NCBI GenBank assembly: GCA_029718625.1
Contig: CM056377.1
Span: 111,090,407-111,154,406 of the forward strand
Length of the DNA stretch: 64,000 nt
Reading direction: 5' to 3'
From: Synaphobranchus kaupii
Lineage: Eukaryota; Chordata; Actinopteri; Anguilliformes; Synaphobranchidae
A program made the translations under genes and the position numbers. Position 1 is the first letter of the stretch. The number at the start of each line of letters is the position of its first letter. This document shows positions 1 to 10,335 of this stretch, in pieces. Under the pieces are notes generated by a model that had not been told where the DNA came from, did no database searches, and saw only the letters and a program-made list of their open reading frames with translations.

Positions 1-684
1 ATCGCTTATTTCCTTGTAGATCACTTGTTAGTCCAGTTTGCACAAACCTGGCATTCCAGGAACCTGAACACAGTGCTTGTTTGGTTTTTGTTTTGAATGA
101 TTTGTCTGAAAATTAGCCCACTTGTTAACTCCCTGAGCTCCATTCACCCAATGAAGCAGGTGGGCTGTGGCAGGGGGCTGCCCAGCTTGAGGCAGGCGGT
201 AGCTGTCCAGTGAGATCTGGGCATCTCTCCCACCAGCAGCCCCTGGCACCCATCTCTACATGAACTGCTGACCACCCGCGTTGTTTCTTTACTGCACAGT
301 GAAGCTGGAGTTTCCTCCGTAACTTTAACTGTGCAAAACACATCTAAGTAGGTGTGTTAACCTGGATTCTGAGTGTGAATAGGGTCCTAACGGCATTTGA
401 TTGAATCCTGCCCATGCAGAATATGTTCCATATTAACTCCTCAATAGAACCACACTGCAGAAAATTATATCTCAACACATTTTTCATTAGGTCTGCACAA
501 TCAATGAATCCCTGACACAAGAGCATATTACTTAGCCATTGCAATTGATTATATATCTTTCAGATTGAAGGCCTCCACGAAAGATTAGTTACACAAACAG
601 TGCTCAGATACAGCCTGCTATGTTGGTTAAAACTTAATATTTAAGGTAGCAAAGGAATTATAAAACAATTCTTATTATTTTGTA
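1..684. other. Non-coding flank, nothing recognised
   Basis: No convincing exon, RNA gene or repeat terminus is visible. The short open frames have no domain-like composition and overlap one another on both strands. Base composition shifts from mixed (1-350) to AT-rich (500-684). Confidence 0.5.
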
Positions 685-985
685 GTGCAGTGCCCACCAG
701 AATTATTGGTAAAAAGGCTATAACAATGTCTGTCATTTATGAACATGAACTTACATTCAAATTATGAGAAGAATGTAATATTTATATTAGGTAAAATTAA
801 TCAAAGAAAATACATAAATACATAATTTCAAAAGAAAATACATAAGTCACAATTATTGGCAATGCCATAAATAGATCTAATTGAAGTATCTTCCTATTCA
901 TATTATACTTTGTTGATTACGCCTGAGGCTTTAGGAATTATTAAGTTCCTGTTTCACTGGGGTGACACACAGGTCAAAACCCCTT

Positions 986-1430
986 AGGCTGTGCCCGAAT
1001 CAGAGCCCTATCTACTGTGTACTAGCAGCTGTGTAATATTTACCGTATACTGTTTAGTATGCAACATGCAATATGCAAAAAAATATCCTCCACTTTTCCA
1101 ATCGTGCTGTGGAAGTGTTGTAAGACGTCCCGCCCTTGCACGGTCATGTCACATGTTGTTTTTGTTGTTGTTTCAGGAAAACGTCACCAAAGCTGCACCT
1201 CATTTTTAAAGCGAAGCTGAGCGCCATATTTATGGGACCAAAATGTTTGCTTACTTCTTAAAAAGAATGCTCCCGAATATACTCAGCAAAACCCCGGAAG
1301 TAAGTACATCATCCCGGGTTTTAAGTAGACTACATTTACAGAAAATGTTGCCTACTTAACTGCTTTCTTGTCCAGTGTACTCAACAAGCATACTCAATAG
1401 TGTGGAAGACTGCTGATTCAGAAACAGCCT
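986..1430 (+). mobile_element. R2 MITE, copy 1 (AGGCTGTG termini)
   Basis: A 445-bp non-coding element whose ends are inverted: AGGCTGTGCCCGAATCAG at the left and CTGATTCAGAAACAGCCT at the right. It aligns along its whole length with 10336-10773 (shared blocks such as AATATCCTCCA, CCCGCCCTTGC, TTTATGGGACCAAAATGTTT and ACTCAACAAGCATACTCAATAG). A shorter inverted copy lies at 54790-55043. It is a non-autonomous DNA transposon. The superfamily is uncertain because I cannot define a clean target duplication. Confidence 0.7.
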
Positions 1431-1497
1431 GTCATTACATTACATTACAATTATTTGGCAGACGCTTTTATCCAAAGCGACGTACAATAAGTACATA
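1431..1497 (-). repeat. 3' end of an L2-clade LINE or its SINE partner
   Basis: Read on the minus strand this is GTACGTCGCTTTGGATAAAA followed by GCGTCTGC and a TGTAA-type repeat tail. GCTTT-GGATA-AAAGC forms the 5-bp stem with GGATA loop known from 3' ends of fish L2-clade elements such as eel UnaL2, where it is recognised by the reverse transcriptase. Related tails occur at 5081-5155 and 44215-44281. Confidence 0.75.
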
Positions 1498-1657
1498 ATG
1501 AAGGTCATTGACACGACTACTTGGCAGATCTGACAAAGCACAACTTTCTCAGAACGTAGGAGCCATCCCTAGTAATGAACATAGAACACGGTCAGCTATA
1601 CATTCTTAACTATAAAATAACAAAAAACACAAGTTAAACAGAAAACAAGCAAAAAGC

Positions 1658-1990
1658 TTGCGCGTTTTCTATTTAATCCATCAACATGGAGAAAAATCTG
1701 GAGAACACACAAATGTAATAAGACAAAAGGTTGTTGACCTTCATAAATTAGGCAATGGCTATAGAAAAATAGCTTCATGTCTGAAACTACCTATTTTCAC
1801 CATTAGGGTAATAATTAAGAAGGTTAAAGCAACTGGATCTATGATGAACCTGCCTGTAAAAGGACACAAGTGTAGTTTGCCCCCATGTACAGTGAGGAGG
1901 ATGGTTTCAGAGGCAAAAATGTCCAAAGAGATAGATTCTGTATGGAGGAATTGTCTCACATCCGTTGCTATGCGTTCTCTAACCTCATAA
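1658..1990 (+). pseudogene. Tc1-like transposase, N-terminal DNA-binding remnant
   Basis: The frame keeps the signature of the Tc1 transposase paired-type helix-turn-helix: RQKVVDLHKLGNGYRKIAS, then a second helix region ending in a VIIKKVK-like stretch, then TVRRMVSEA, which matches the start of the second DNA-binding subdomain. In the family this part binds the terminal inverted repeats before the DDE catalytic domain cuts them. Here the frame ends after 110 codons and no DDE domain follows; only a terminal scrap resembling the normal C-terminus (a GKERVHKVLN-like string near 2020-2045) remains. The first residues may not be the original start. It cannot encode a working transposase. The assignment to Tc1/mariner is firm; the exact family is not. 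Confidence 0.75.
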
Positions 1991-2266
1991 AACAGGAGAA
2001 GGCTCAATGCTGTTGTCTTGGCAAAGAGAGGGTGCACAAAGTACTAAATACAGGGATGCCAATAATTTTGACACGCTTCTTCAAAATAACAAAAATATTT
2101 TGCATTAAAAATGTGTTTTTCCTCTGATCAATGGTATCACAATTAAATAATATAATTTTCTCATTTTTCTGAGCATAGACGACATTTGATAAACGATAAA
2201 CTGAATTTAATCATGCGCTTTCGCTTATAGCAATTGAGGTTGCCAATAATTCTGGTGGGCACGGCA

Positions 2267-5080
2267 TGCTACAATACTAATTTCCTCTAACCCCTCCTCC
2301 TGAGGACTACGCGCTTTCAATGGTTCACCCATATGAATGGGCATGTTTTCATTAGGCCGGGGTGTCATTGAGAAAAAACCATCCTCCGTCTAGAGTGAAA
2401 CAACTGCTGTAGTCAGCAGCATTGCTCCATCGAGATTCCCTTGCTGTCTCTGAACCACTTTTTTGCTGAGTGTAGTAAAGAGAAGTGAGAGTATATTTTC
2501 AGCTGTTGAGTACTCACGGCAGTGGAAAATATTTATTCTGAAAAATGTTATGCTTAAGATGCGGCTTGAGGAAGCCTGAGAAACACAGTTATCACAGAAG
2601 CACACCTGAAACAATCGTAAAGGCATACAAGTTTACCGAATGTCAGTGTTTCAAAATGAATTCCTGCAATTTCTGGCTCAGAATTTCAATGCGGAGCAAT
2701 CACACAAGGACTGAAGACTACAGCTACAGGACGGAAAATCAATGAAAGCTTGTTAAATTACTTTAAGAGCTTTTAGGATGAGGCTGGAGGAATTATTTCT
2801 GTGCAGTATGGAAATATCTCCAGTGGGGCAATGATAGAGAAAGACAGAAGTGAGAGATAGGAAAAAAACGACCAGAGCTCGAATTACGATAACATCAAGG
2901 AAGGGACGAACCAATACAGGTTACAACAAACGTAGAATTTTATAAAGTATGAATGCAGGATAAAAAAGGACAGTAGCATTGCACACAAGTGCTTCTGTAA
3001 AAAGCACTGTAATGTGATTACTTGTGTAATGAATGCAACACCTACATCATATAAACATGTAGCGATGAATGACAGCATGAATAGAATAAGAATAATCTTG
3101 CATGCACTACGGTAAATATTTACTGTGTCTTACTCTTTGGCTTTTGTATCATATCTACACAAAAACTCACATCTCTCTGTGCCATTAAAAAACACATTTT
3201 CTACCCTGTCATAATACTTTGTGCTCAAGGGTTGACAATGCACCTTTTGCTTGGAACCATCACCAACTCAAAGAAAAGTTTTAGTTATACTGAAAAAAAT
3301 GTTTTGTTTTCACACATGCTTGACCTTCATTTGACCTTACATTTAAATGGATTTAATTTAAATACAGGATTAAATCACACATTTAGGTATTCTTCGTAGT
3401 TTATCACTTTCTTTTTTTTGTCAGATATTCAACAAAAACTAGGCGATAATAATGGGACATAGTGATGGATATACAGTAAGCAAAGGGAATTTGTGTAAAC
3501 TGTCAGATTAGCTACCTACAAGCATACATTCTTTACAGGACAAAACCTGTAAAAAAATAGTAAATAAAGTGCAGGGTGCTGGGTATTGAAGTGCTATGGT
3601 TTTATACAGTTTACAGTGGCACTAATGCATTTCCTGACAGATTCCGCATGCGATTCCTTTATTCATTCACTTTGAAAACTCTCAAGCAATCTCATTACTA
3701 AAACTTGTTTCATTTATTGTGCGAAGCTGGGGAGCAGGACTTTTATAAGGCTGTTTTAAATCAAAAATAAAAAGGCCGGGTTTAAAAGGCTGGCAGTGAA
3801 TCATAATTGTAAGTTATAAGAGAGAGGTGTTCAGGGGAACATTTCTACTAAAAGCCCAAAAATATGCAGAATATGTGTGTGTGCACTTAGCCAAATGAAC
3901 ATGCCCTTGGTATTTTAATCAAAAGACATTCCAGCTGAGATTTCTGGGATGGATAAATCAAAGGGAGCACGGGACTGGATTACAGAGATACTAAATAAGT
4001 ATGTCTGAGCAGAAATGGAGATGAATCTCCATCATCTCCAGTGCCAAAGGACATGCTTCCTTCATTTAACATTGAGGGTTGGTCTGTCAAATGAATGCAC
4101 TATACAAGAGAGAGCCGCCTTCTTTTCAGCCACTTTTGTTGCCGTTCATAAAAAAAAGAATGTTACAAACAGTATTCATTCAGTGTCATTCTGTTTTTAA
4201 GCAGATAAAGCAACAGGAAGCCCACCAAATGAAAACAACAAAAATGTACCGTGCCATTCAGCTGTGTCTGACCTTTTTGGCATCTGTGTTTAGGGTGCGC
4301 AGATATTATCTGTACCTGTTCAACCAGCGACTTTCACTGTATCTGCATTTCTGTTTGGCTAGAAAACCAGAAGTGAGTGTGGAACTTACATAAATGAGAA
4401 AGAATTCCAGATTTCCAGTCTAATGTATGATGTCATTGCAATTGTTCATTCTTTCAAAGCACCACGATTCATGATTTAACACTGACATATCATTATTCAT
4501 GCAGAATAATAACAGATCATTGCTTTGTAAAGCTGTGTTTTACAAACAACACTAATCTAGATATTCGAAATGATTAGCCATTATATACAATTTACATTTT
4601 ATAATAGTGCCTGTCTGAGGAAAAACTAGTGCTAGCTCTCTAGACGCACCAGAAATATGTTTGCCAAGAAAAAACAGAAAACCACATAATAAAATTTTTA
4701 CACATAACCAAAGGCCTCTGATTATAATGTTTGGACCCTACCGCTACAGTAGATATACACAGCAGAATATGTTGTTCATGGCAAGTCCTGAAGGTTGCAT
4801 TTTTCATTATGCGTCAACAAGATGGGTGACCAATGGGACAATGAGATACAGTACATTTTAAGATGACATGAGCCCTGTACTGCTTGAGCTAAACAGAAGG
4901 GATAGAAAAGAAAGGTTGGTAACGATCTAGCGCTGCCATTCAGTTGCATCTCAGCAACAAAAACCTTCATCTGTCACAATGTAATTTCTAATCCATAAGG
5001 TAAAGCAAATGCAGGAAATTTATGAAAATAATTGTACCTGACAGCTAATGACAACAATCTGGGACTTTTCCATTTTGAAA
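2267..5080. other. AT-rich intergenic sequence
   Basis: No exon or complete element was recognised. Short open frames (for example 4079-4393) have no domain features. Positions 4291-4380 show a diverged similarity to 14596-14665 (TCTGTA-CTGTTCAACCA followed by CTGTATCTG), suggesting an old shared repeat. Confidence 0.4.
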
Positions 5081-5155
5081 TGTGCACTTATTGTACGTCC
5101 CTTTGGATAAAAGCGTCTGCTAAATGACTGTAATGTAATGAAATCTAATGTAATG
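5081..5155 (+). repeat. L2-type 3' tail with GGATA stem-loop
   Basis: It contains TTGTACGTCCCTTTGGATAA, AAGCGTCTGCTAAATGACTG and a degenerate TGTAA repeat tail. The first stem base is changed (CCCTTT instead of CGCTTT) relative to the copies at 1431 and 44215, which marks it as an older copy. The piece upstream is not recognisable, so it may be a 5'-truncated LINE or a SINE tail. Confidence 0.75.
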
Positions 5156-5345
5156 GAATGGGTTGTTCAATGTTTACATGTCTCACTGGGTTGTTTTTTA
5201 GTTGCTGTTCTGGTCCTCCCTGAACTTCTGGTGGATTTTTTCTGCCATCACCATGTCTGCCTAAATGTTGACATGAAAGCACCAACTGTTTGATCCATGT
5301 TGCAGACAACAGGTAAACAACACTCTCTGTCATATTGAGAGGACA

Positions 5346-5690
5346 AAAATACAAACCCCAATTCCAAAAAAGTTGGGACAGCATGTAAAATGCACATAAA
5401 AGCAGAAAGCAGTGATTTGTAAATTGTGTAAATGTAAATATTTTACATATATTTAATTGAAAACAGTACAAAGAAAAGATATTTAATGTTTTACCTTATC
5501 AACTTTATTGATTTTTGTAAATACACGCTAATTCCGAATTTGATGCCTGCAACACGTTCCAAAAAAGTTGGGACAAGGGCAAAAAAAGACCTGAAAAAAA
5601 AAACACCTGTTTGGAACATTCCACAGGTAAATAGGTGATACTATAATGACTGGGTATAAAAGGATATCAAAAGAGTCTTGATATCTTATT
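5346..5690 (+). repeat. Fish dispersed repeat (CCAAAAAAGTTGGGAC type)
   Basis: Two copies of CCAAAAAAGTTGGGACA occur at about 5364-5382 and 5560-5576, then a TTGGAACATTCCACAGGT block and GGTATAAAAGGATATCAAAAG. I recognise this as a very common teleost repeat, probably non-autonomous DNA transposon material; the superfamily is unknown to me. A second partial copy, reversed, lies around 28010-28085. It appears to be the host into which repeat R1 inserted. Confidence 0.55.
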
Positions 5691-5826
5691 TCCAGGTACT
5701 CTTACAAGCGATACTATAACCTCTCTGCATTTGAATGGATCTCTATGGGAATTGGGGGGTGGGACTAGATTAAGCTGTAAATTACACGGGAATAATATGG
5801 AACCCATGGTTGGCTAAATGGCTGTA
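5691..5826 (+). repeat. R1 hairpin repeat, copy a, left part
   Basis: Positions 5691-5826 match 30955-31098 and, reversed, about 27885-28020 (CTCTCTGCATTTGAATGGAT, GGGACTAGATT, CATGGTTGGCTAAATGGCTG). The copy is interrupted at GGCTGTA/AGTCATCAAGG by the 3.4-kb element at 5827-9247 and resumes at 9248. In the other copies these halves are contiguous, which proves the insertion. Confidence 0.75.
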
Positions 5827-6276
5827 TAGTGGAGCAGATAAGTGCTACAATCTTTCAATTTGTGATACAAGTGTGAAAATAGGCATGAGCAGTCTCCATG
5901 GGTCACTTGACAAGAAAATTGTCAGAGACATTTGAAATTTCAAGATGGCGGCCATTTTTCAAGATGGCCGACACCTTAGTGGAGCAGTTAAGTGATATAA
6001 TGGTTTATTTGGTGATACAAGCATGAAAATTGGCATGAGCAGTCTCTGTGGGTCACTTGACAATAAGCCACCCACAGCTACTTGAAATTTCAAGATGGCG
6101 GCCATTTTTCAAGATGGCCACCACCTTAGTGGAGCAGTTAGGCTTAAGAAATCATTTAGTTGGTGATACAAGCATGAAAATTGCCATGAGCCATCTCAAA
6201 GGGTCATTTGACAAGAAACCGCCCACAGCCACTTGAAATTTCAAGATGGCGGCCATTTTTCAGGATGACTGCCACC
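5827..6276 (+). repeat. Left end: three 150-bp tandem units
   Basis: The units start at 5827, 5977 and 6127, an exact 150-bp step. Each contains GTGATACAAG, a GGGTCACTTGACAA-like block, TTGAAATTTCAAGATGGCGG and a second CAAGATGGCC. The AAGATGGCGGC at 5942-5952, 6092-6102 and 6243-6253 equals the consensus of the vertebrate transcription factor YY1. The inverted repeat continues past the units to about 6335 (CATAGAAATGTATTGGGTT). Confidence 0.85.
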
Positions 6277-6317
6277 CGCCATGTGGATCTTTAAATGATA
6301 CATTTTCACATAGAAAT

Positions 6318-6500
6318 GTATTGGGTTCCTCAAAAGGCTCTGTCAAGAGGTTGCTTGACTGTGTTTTGTCTGACTCCTCGCCCACGACCTGTCCAGTTGG
6401 TAAAAACCTGTCAGGAGTTGCCTCCCACCGGCATAGCTCTCAGGGTTCACTGAGGTACACAAGCTCCCTTACCACGACAAGGTAACAGTCACAAGGGAGG
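6318..6500 (+). repeat. Inserted fish repeat fragment
   Basis: The block containing CTGTCAGGAGTTGCCTCCC, GGCATAGCTCTCAGGGTTC and CACGACAAGGTAAC is one I recognise from many teleost sequences as dispersed-repeat material of unknown class. It ends in a 20-base T run at about 6501-6520. It looks unrelated to the surrounding transposon. Confidence 0.4.
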
Positions 6501-6964
6501 TTTTTTTTTTTTTTTTTTTAAACTAACAGCCATTAAATTTGTCAAATAAATACTAAGGGGTGGGGAAACAAAAAATAAGATTAATAAATTAGCACAGTTG
6601 TGGTGCTGAACGGACAGTGCTCCAAAATAATAATTGAGCAATGGCTAATACTGAATGGCAATAAGGACAGATCCAGAGGCAACAGCAGCTCTGGCTGACA
6701 CAGCCACGGAACCATGACAAACAGAAAGTATCTCAAACAATACTAAGGAACTAAACTGAAAATGTGCTTCACTGTTAGATATAGGCAGTGGAAGCAATGT
6801 TACAAAGTAACAACTGAAAATTTCACAGTAATAGGCTGGTGACAAAGTAAAACATGATGCGCCGATGTGGCAAGGGGAAGCCGAGCCATAGGCCTACACC
6901 TGAAAACACAGAGGACAACGGGGAATAACTCTGGCAAAAGAAACATGCAAATAGGTTCTAGCAG

Positions 6965-8118
6965 GGGCAACTACATAGGCATGTGCAACTGAGTCCATAT
7001 CTGAAGCACTTACACCTTCCAGTACATGCCTTGGTGCACCCACATTTGGTCAACTCCCAACAACTCTCCGCAATAGGTGGAAGTGGAGTCCAGAAGACTT
7101 TCCACTCCTCGTCCTGTTCCACTCATCCCCAGTCGGATGGGCTCGGCATTTGTGGATGTCGCTTCAATGCCTGTCCCCACACGTATCCAGCCTCATAAGA
7201 AGCAAGTTTGGCATGCTCTTTGAGTGCTGCTTGAGTTGGTGGGATCAAGTCATATTGTCTTTGCTTTCTGGCAAAGAGATCAAGCCTGGCCTCGTTCACA
7301 GTTGTGACATCGCTGGACCTGTCATACATTAGCACAACAAATCTCTCCAAAGCTTGCAGGTCACTATCCTCCACTGCAGAAGGACATTCGCTGAGTGTTG
7401 CAAATGTGTTTGAGACCTCATCACACACGTCCCATGTTTTCCAGGCAGACGTCTTTGATTTGCCATGGAAGGATGACACAATGTCACAACCACTGAAGGC
7501 ATGGAAGAAGAGGATACCACGTGTTTTCTCTGGTCCTATGGCTGAAACCACCTCATGTATTGGGATCCATCTTGGTATTTAAATTCCTGTGCAACAACAT
7601 CACCAGCAATAAGCTTTGCAAGGAGCTTCATGTCGCTTAGATTCCTGGCACATTCATTAACCCTTTCATTAAGTGTCATTGTCATTGCGTCTCTTAAGGG
7701 GGTCGTTGCACTCTCATCTTCATATATAAAGCACAAAGCTTTCGAGGGCTGGGATCTTCTTGGCCTCTTGACATGGATATCTTTGGTATCTTCGGTGTCT
7801 TCAGCAGCAGTAGATGCTCTCTTTTGGGCCCTTTCCAGCTGTGTGTTGTTGAACATAAGTTTACAGCTTGAATGATATTTTGCTCTGTTTCTTGTCAATG
7901 TGCTTTCTATGCCATCACCTTCATCTAGTCGGGTTGGACTAAGTAAGATAGGCAGAGCATTGATCTTATGAAATAATGGAACATTTCTTGCAATGGTATC
8001 ATAACCAGTACTCTCTGTTGAATAAACTCGGCTGAATGAGTTTTTCCTTGGTGTCCTGCTGACAAATGAAACATCTGTCCCAGTTAGTTTTCTCAACTGT
8101 TATGATGGCTTCTGCCAT
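6965..8118 (-). pseudogene. Broken transposon gene with FEN/XPG-like and Cys-rich segments
   Basis: Read on the minus strand, at least four pieces in different frames line up as one degraded protein. From ATG at 8118 a short piece reads MAEAIITVEKTNWDRCFICQ, with a CxxC knuckle. After a frame change, 8096-7536 carries YHSSCKLMFNNTQLERAQKR and a basic RPRR stretch. Then 7551-7123 contains FFHAFSGCDIVSSFHGKSK. After a stop at about 7123 another frame gives WTPLPPIAES and a cysteine-rich tail (KCGCTKACTGRCKCF...) down to about 6965. Proteins with this order are familiar to me as unnamed repeat-associated proteins in fish and invertebrates. The GCD-x6-GxxK pattern resembles the end of the FEN1/XPG nuclease core and its DNA-binding helical turn, which is an inference. 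A large central part seems to be missing. It probably encoded the element's mobility protein. Confidence 0.65.
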
Positions 8119-8637
8119 GTCTGCAGCAAATGCATAGGCAGAGGCCGAGGGTTTATCCTTTTACCACCTTTTACCAAGCACTTTGATGTATGGGATACAA
8201 CTAAATTCATGCCTTAACCCTACACTTAGTCCGATCGTTCATCCAATGCCATTTATATCCCGTGCGATCTGTACACCATCCGGTTAACTAAAACCCCATT
8301 AACCTTGGCTCGGCTCTCCCGCGCTGGCACAACCTGTCAATTCAGGTGCGGCTATCTAACTGTTTTGGGGTAAATTAGACAGCATTTGGGATACTAACTT
8401 TCAATTAGCTGACATTGAACCCCACTCTGAGTTTAACAGCAGTGATATATCACCAGTGTGCCCTGGTAGTGCAGATATTCACTCTTGTCTAATCTATCTA
8501 TGATCAACAAATCAACACAACTGTATTTTGATGCGTTAAAAGTTGTTCTTTAGCATAATCTAAAACATATAAAATAAAATGACACCAAATCGTCCTTAAT
8601 GAAAAAACCCAATACATTTCTATGAGAAAATTGATCT

Positions 8638-9247
8638 TTTGAGGATCCAGGGGGGGGGCCATCTTGAAAATAGAAATTTCAAGTGGCTGGGAGTGTTTTC
8701 TTGTCAAGCAACCCTTAGAGACTGTTCATACCAATTTGCATGCTTGTGTCACTAACTAAACAATTATATTGCTTAACTGCTCCATTTAGTGGTGGCAATC
8801 TTGAAAAATGGCCGCCGTCTTGAAATTTCAAGTGGCTGTGGGCGGTTTTTTGTCAAATGACCCTTTGAGACGGCTCATGGCAATTTTCATGCTTGTATCA
8901 CCAACTAAATGATTTCTTAAGCCTAACTGCTCCACTAAGGTGGTGGCCATCTTGAAAAATGGCGGCCATCTTGAAATTTCAAGTAGCTGTGGGTGGCTTA
9001 TTGTCAAGTGACCCACAGAGACTGCTCATGCCAATTTTCATGCTTGTATCACCAAATAAACCATTATATCACTTAACTGCTCCACTAAGGTGTCGGCCAT
9101 CTTGAAAAATGGCCGCCATCTTGAAATTTCAAATGTCTCGGACAATTTTCTTGTCAAGTGACCCATGGAGACTGCTCATGCCAATTTTCACGCTTGTATC
9201 ATCAACTGAAAGATTCTGACGAAAATAAGCACTTAGCCGCTCCACTA
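8638..9247 (-). repeat. Right end: four inverted tandem units
   Basis: This is the inverted counterpart of the left end. The terminal unit (9088-9247) is about 160 bp, the inner ones 150 bp, and the innermost (about 8638-8787) is the most diverged. YY1-like cores are at 9112-9122 (minus) and 8956-8966 (AAAATGGCGGC, plus). Inner copies carry single-base changes, for example GCCGTCTT near 8813. Confidence 0.8.
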
Positions 9248-9250
9248 GTA

Positions 9251-9375
9251 AGTCATCAAGGGTCTGAGGTATCACATGAGCTTCAAACCATCACTCTGCT
9301 GCCAGATATGCAGTAGATATCATATGGATGGATCACTTTATGTACAGAAGAGGAATAAACAGTCGAACCAGTTAC
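9251..9375 (+). repeat. R1 hairpin repeat, copy a, right part
   Basis: It continues copy a after the transposon: AGTCATCAAGGGTCTGAGGT, then CATCACTCTGCTGCCAGATA and GCAGTAGATATC...GGATGGATCACTT. It matches 31098-31190 and, reversed, about 27700-27880. Confidence 0.7.
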
Positions 9376-10235
9376 AATTATATAAGGGGTGAGCGAGCTA
9401 AATTAAGGTTCAACCCTGGGTTTTCTGTATCATGAAGCCAACTCTTTTAATCAGGGTATATTGCCATATATTACTTATATTTTTTCATTTAAAAAAAATA
9501 ATTTGACGCCCAACACGGGGCTCATGGCAACTTACTCTGCATGGCTAATCTGCTCTGGGCATGTTATGTTCAGGCAAACAGATATATAAAAGCACCTCCA
9601 CTTCTTGGCTTTGGAAAAAGGCATCTCCATTCCTCTAGGATCCCATTGAGATATGTGCGGATAGTGAGGGGGTCTCTTCACAGGGCGATATTATTGAGTT
9701 CTGCAAAATATTCCGGAAAAGGCTTGGGGCTTTAGAGACTGACAAAATCCACTATCCTTCCCCGAGTTTATGAATATCTTCAAGTTTATTAATAAACTTT
9801 GGTGTGATTTCTTCAGCAATATTTTAAACATGAACTATCGAATGTACAGTTTATTACACATTAGAAATAAAACTGTAGGACAATACAGTGCTAGATTTGT
9901 TTTTTATGAGTGGTAAGGTAAATTAGGTATTAACTAACAAATTTAACCTACACGATGACCAATTTGTTTTTGCAAAAGCTCTCATTAAGTTTCTCATTAA
10001 TAATGTCATAGCAAGTCATTTGGACGGGAAGTTTCTTTGCATTTATTTCATATGATTGCAAAGTATTATGCTTATACATCGTCCATCATTGCTAGCATTA
10101 TCCCATGGCTAGGAGTACAGTATTTGCCCAGCTGCCAACTGGCATTTTCTCCACCCACAATCACCTGTGCTCCTCAAATGATGTTTGTTTGGTTGTTCTT
10201 CACTTATCTATATTCTTATTGATTCTCTCATACTC
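9376..10235. other. AT-rich spacer with a possible retroelement primer site
   Basis: Mostly unrecognised. The 20 bases at 9504-9523 (TGACGCCCAACACGGGGCTC) differ at three positions from the complement of the tRNA-Lys 3' end used as primer site by several retroelements. No partner LTR was found, so a decayed retroelement edge is possible but unproven. Confidence 0.3.
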
Positions 10236-10275
10236 CACCCCACCCTCCCCCCACCCCCTTTCCCCTTGCCCCCAC
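10236..10275 (-). other. G-quadruplex-prone tract on the minus strand
   Basis: The plus strand is C-rich with C runs of 3 to 6 separated by 1-3 bases (CACCCCACCCTCCCCCCACC, then CCCCTTTCCCC...). The complement therefore has at least five closely spaced G runs, the canonical G4 pattern. Confidence 0.6.
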
Positions 10276-10335
10276 CATATCACAAGTTCCAGAAACATCT
10301 TCCTTATAAACTCAGCAGATGGAATGATACTTGTG

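Larger units (their letters stand above)
685..2266 (+). mobile_element. Deleted Tc1/mariner-like DNA transposon
   Basis: The ends are inverted copies of a Tc1-type terminus: GTGCCCACCAGAATTATTGG at 690-709 and its reverse complement at about 2242-2261. The same kind of terminus (CAGTGCCCACCACAATTATT) starts at 63811, so two members of related families sit in this window. The interior keeps a transposase fragment (1658-1990) and a short piece like the end of the gene and 3' region near 2025-2065; the catalytic middle is gone. An R2 MITE (986-1430) and an L2-type tail (1431-1497) were inserted later between the left end and the transposase. The exact TA target duplication is not clear because both edges are mutated. 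Confidence 0.7.
5827..9247 (-). mobile_element. 3.4-kb DNA transposon with long tandem-repeat ends
   Basis: The termini are perfect inverted TAGTGGAGC / GCTCCACTA, flanked on both sides by GTA (5824-5826 and 9248-9250). The empty site in repeat R1 reads GGCTGTAAGTCATC with a single GTA, so the target duplication is 3 bp. Each end is a long inverted repeat (about 5827-6335 and 8595-9247) made of roughly 150-bp tandem units beginning TAGTGGAGCAG; three units are clear on the left (5827, 5977, 6127) and four on the right (ends near 8787, 8937, 9087, 9247). The interior holds a broken minus-strand gene (6965-8118) and a foreign repeat fragment (6318-6500). A 3-bp duplication with such ends would fit Academ- or CACTA-related superfamilies; I cannot decide between them without a search. 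Confidence 0.8.

Noticed and set aside
4079..4393. 104-codon open frame as a possible host exon
   Set aside because: No recognisable domain or clear splice-site context, and its 3' part resembles a diverged repeat.
5827..9247. Inverted 150-bp units considered as a satellite or CRISPR-like array
   Set aside because: The units are contiguous, inverted at the two sides of a broken gene, and bounded by a 3-bp duplication, which is a transposon end structure.
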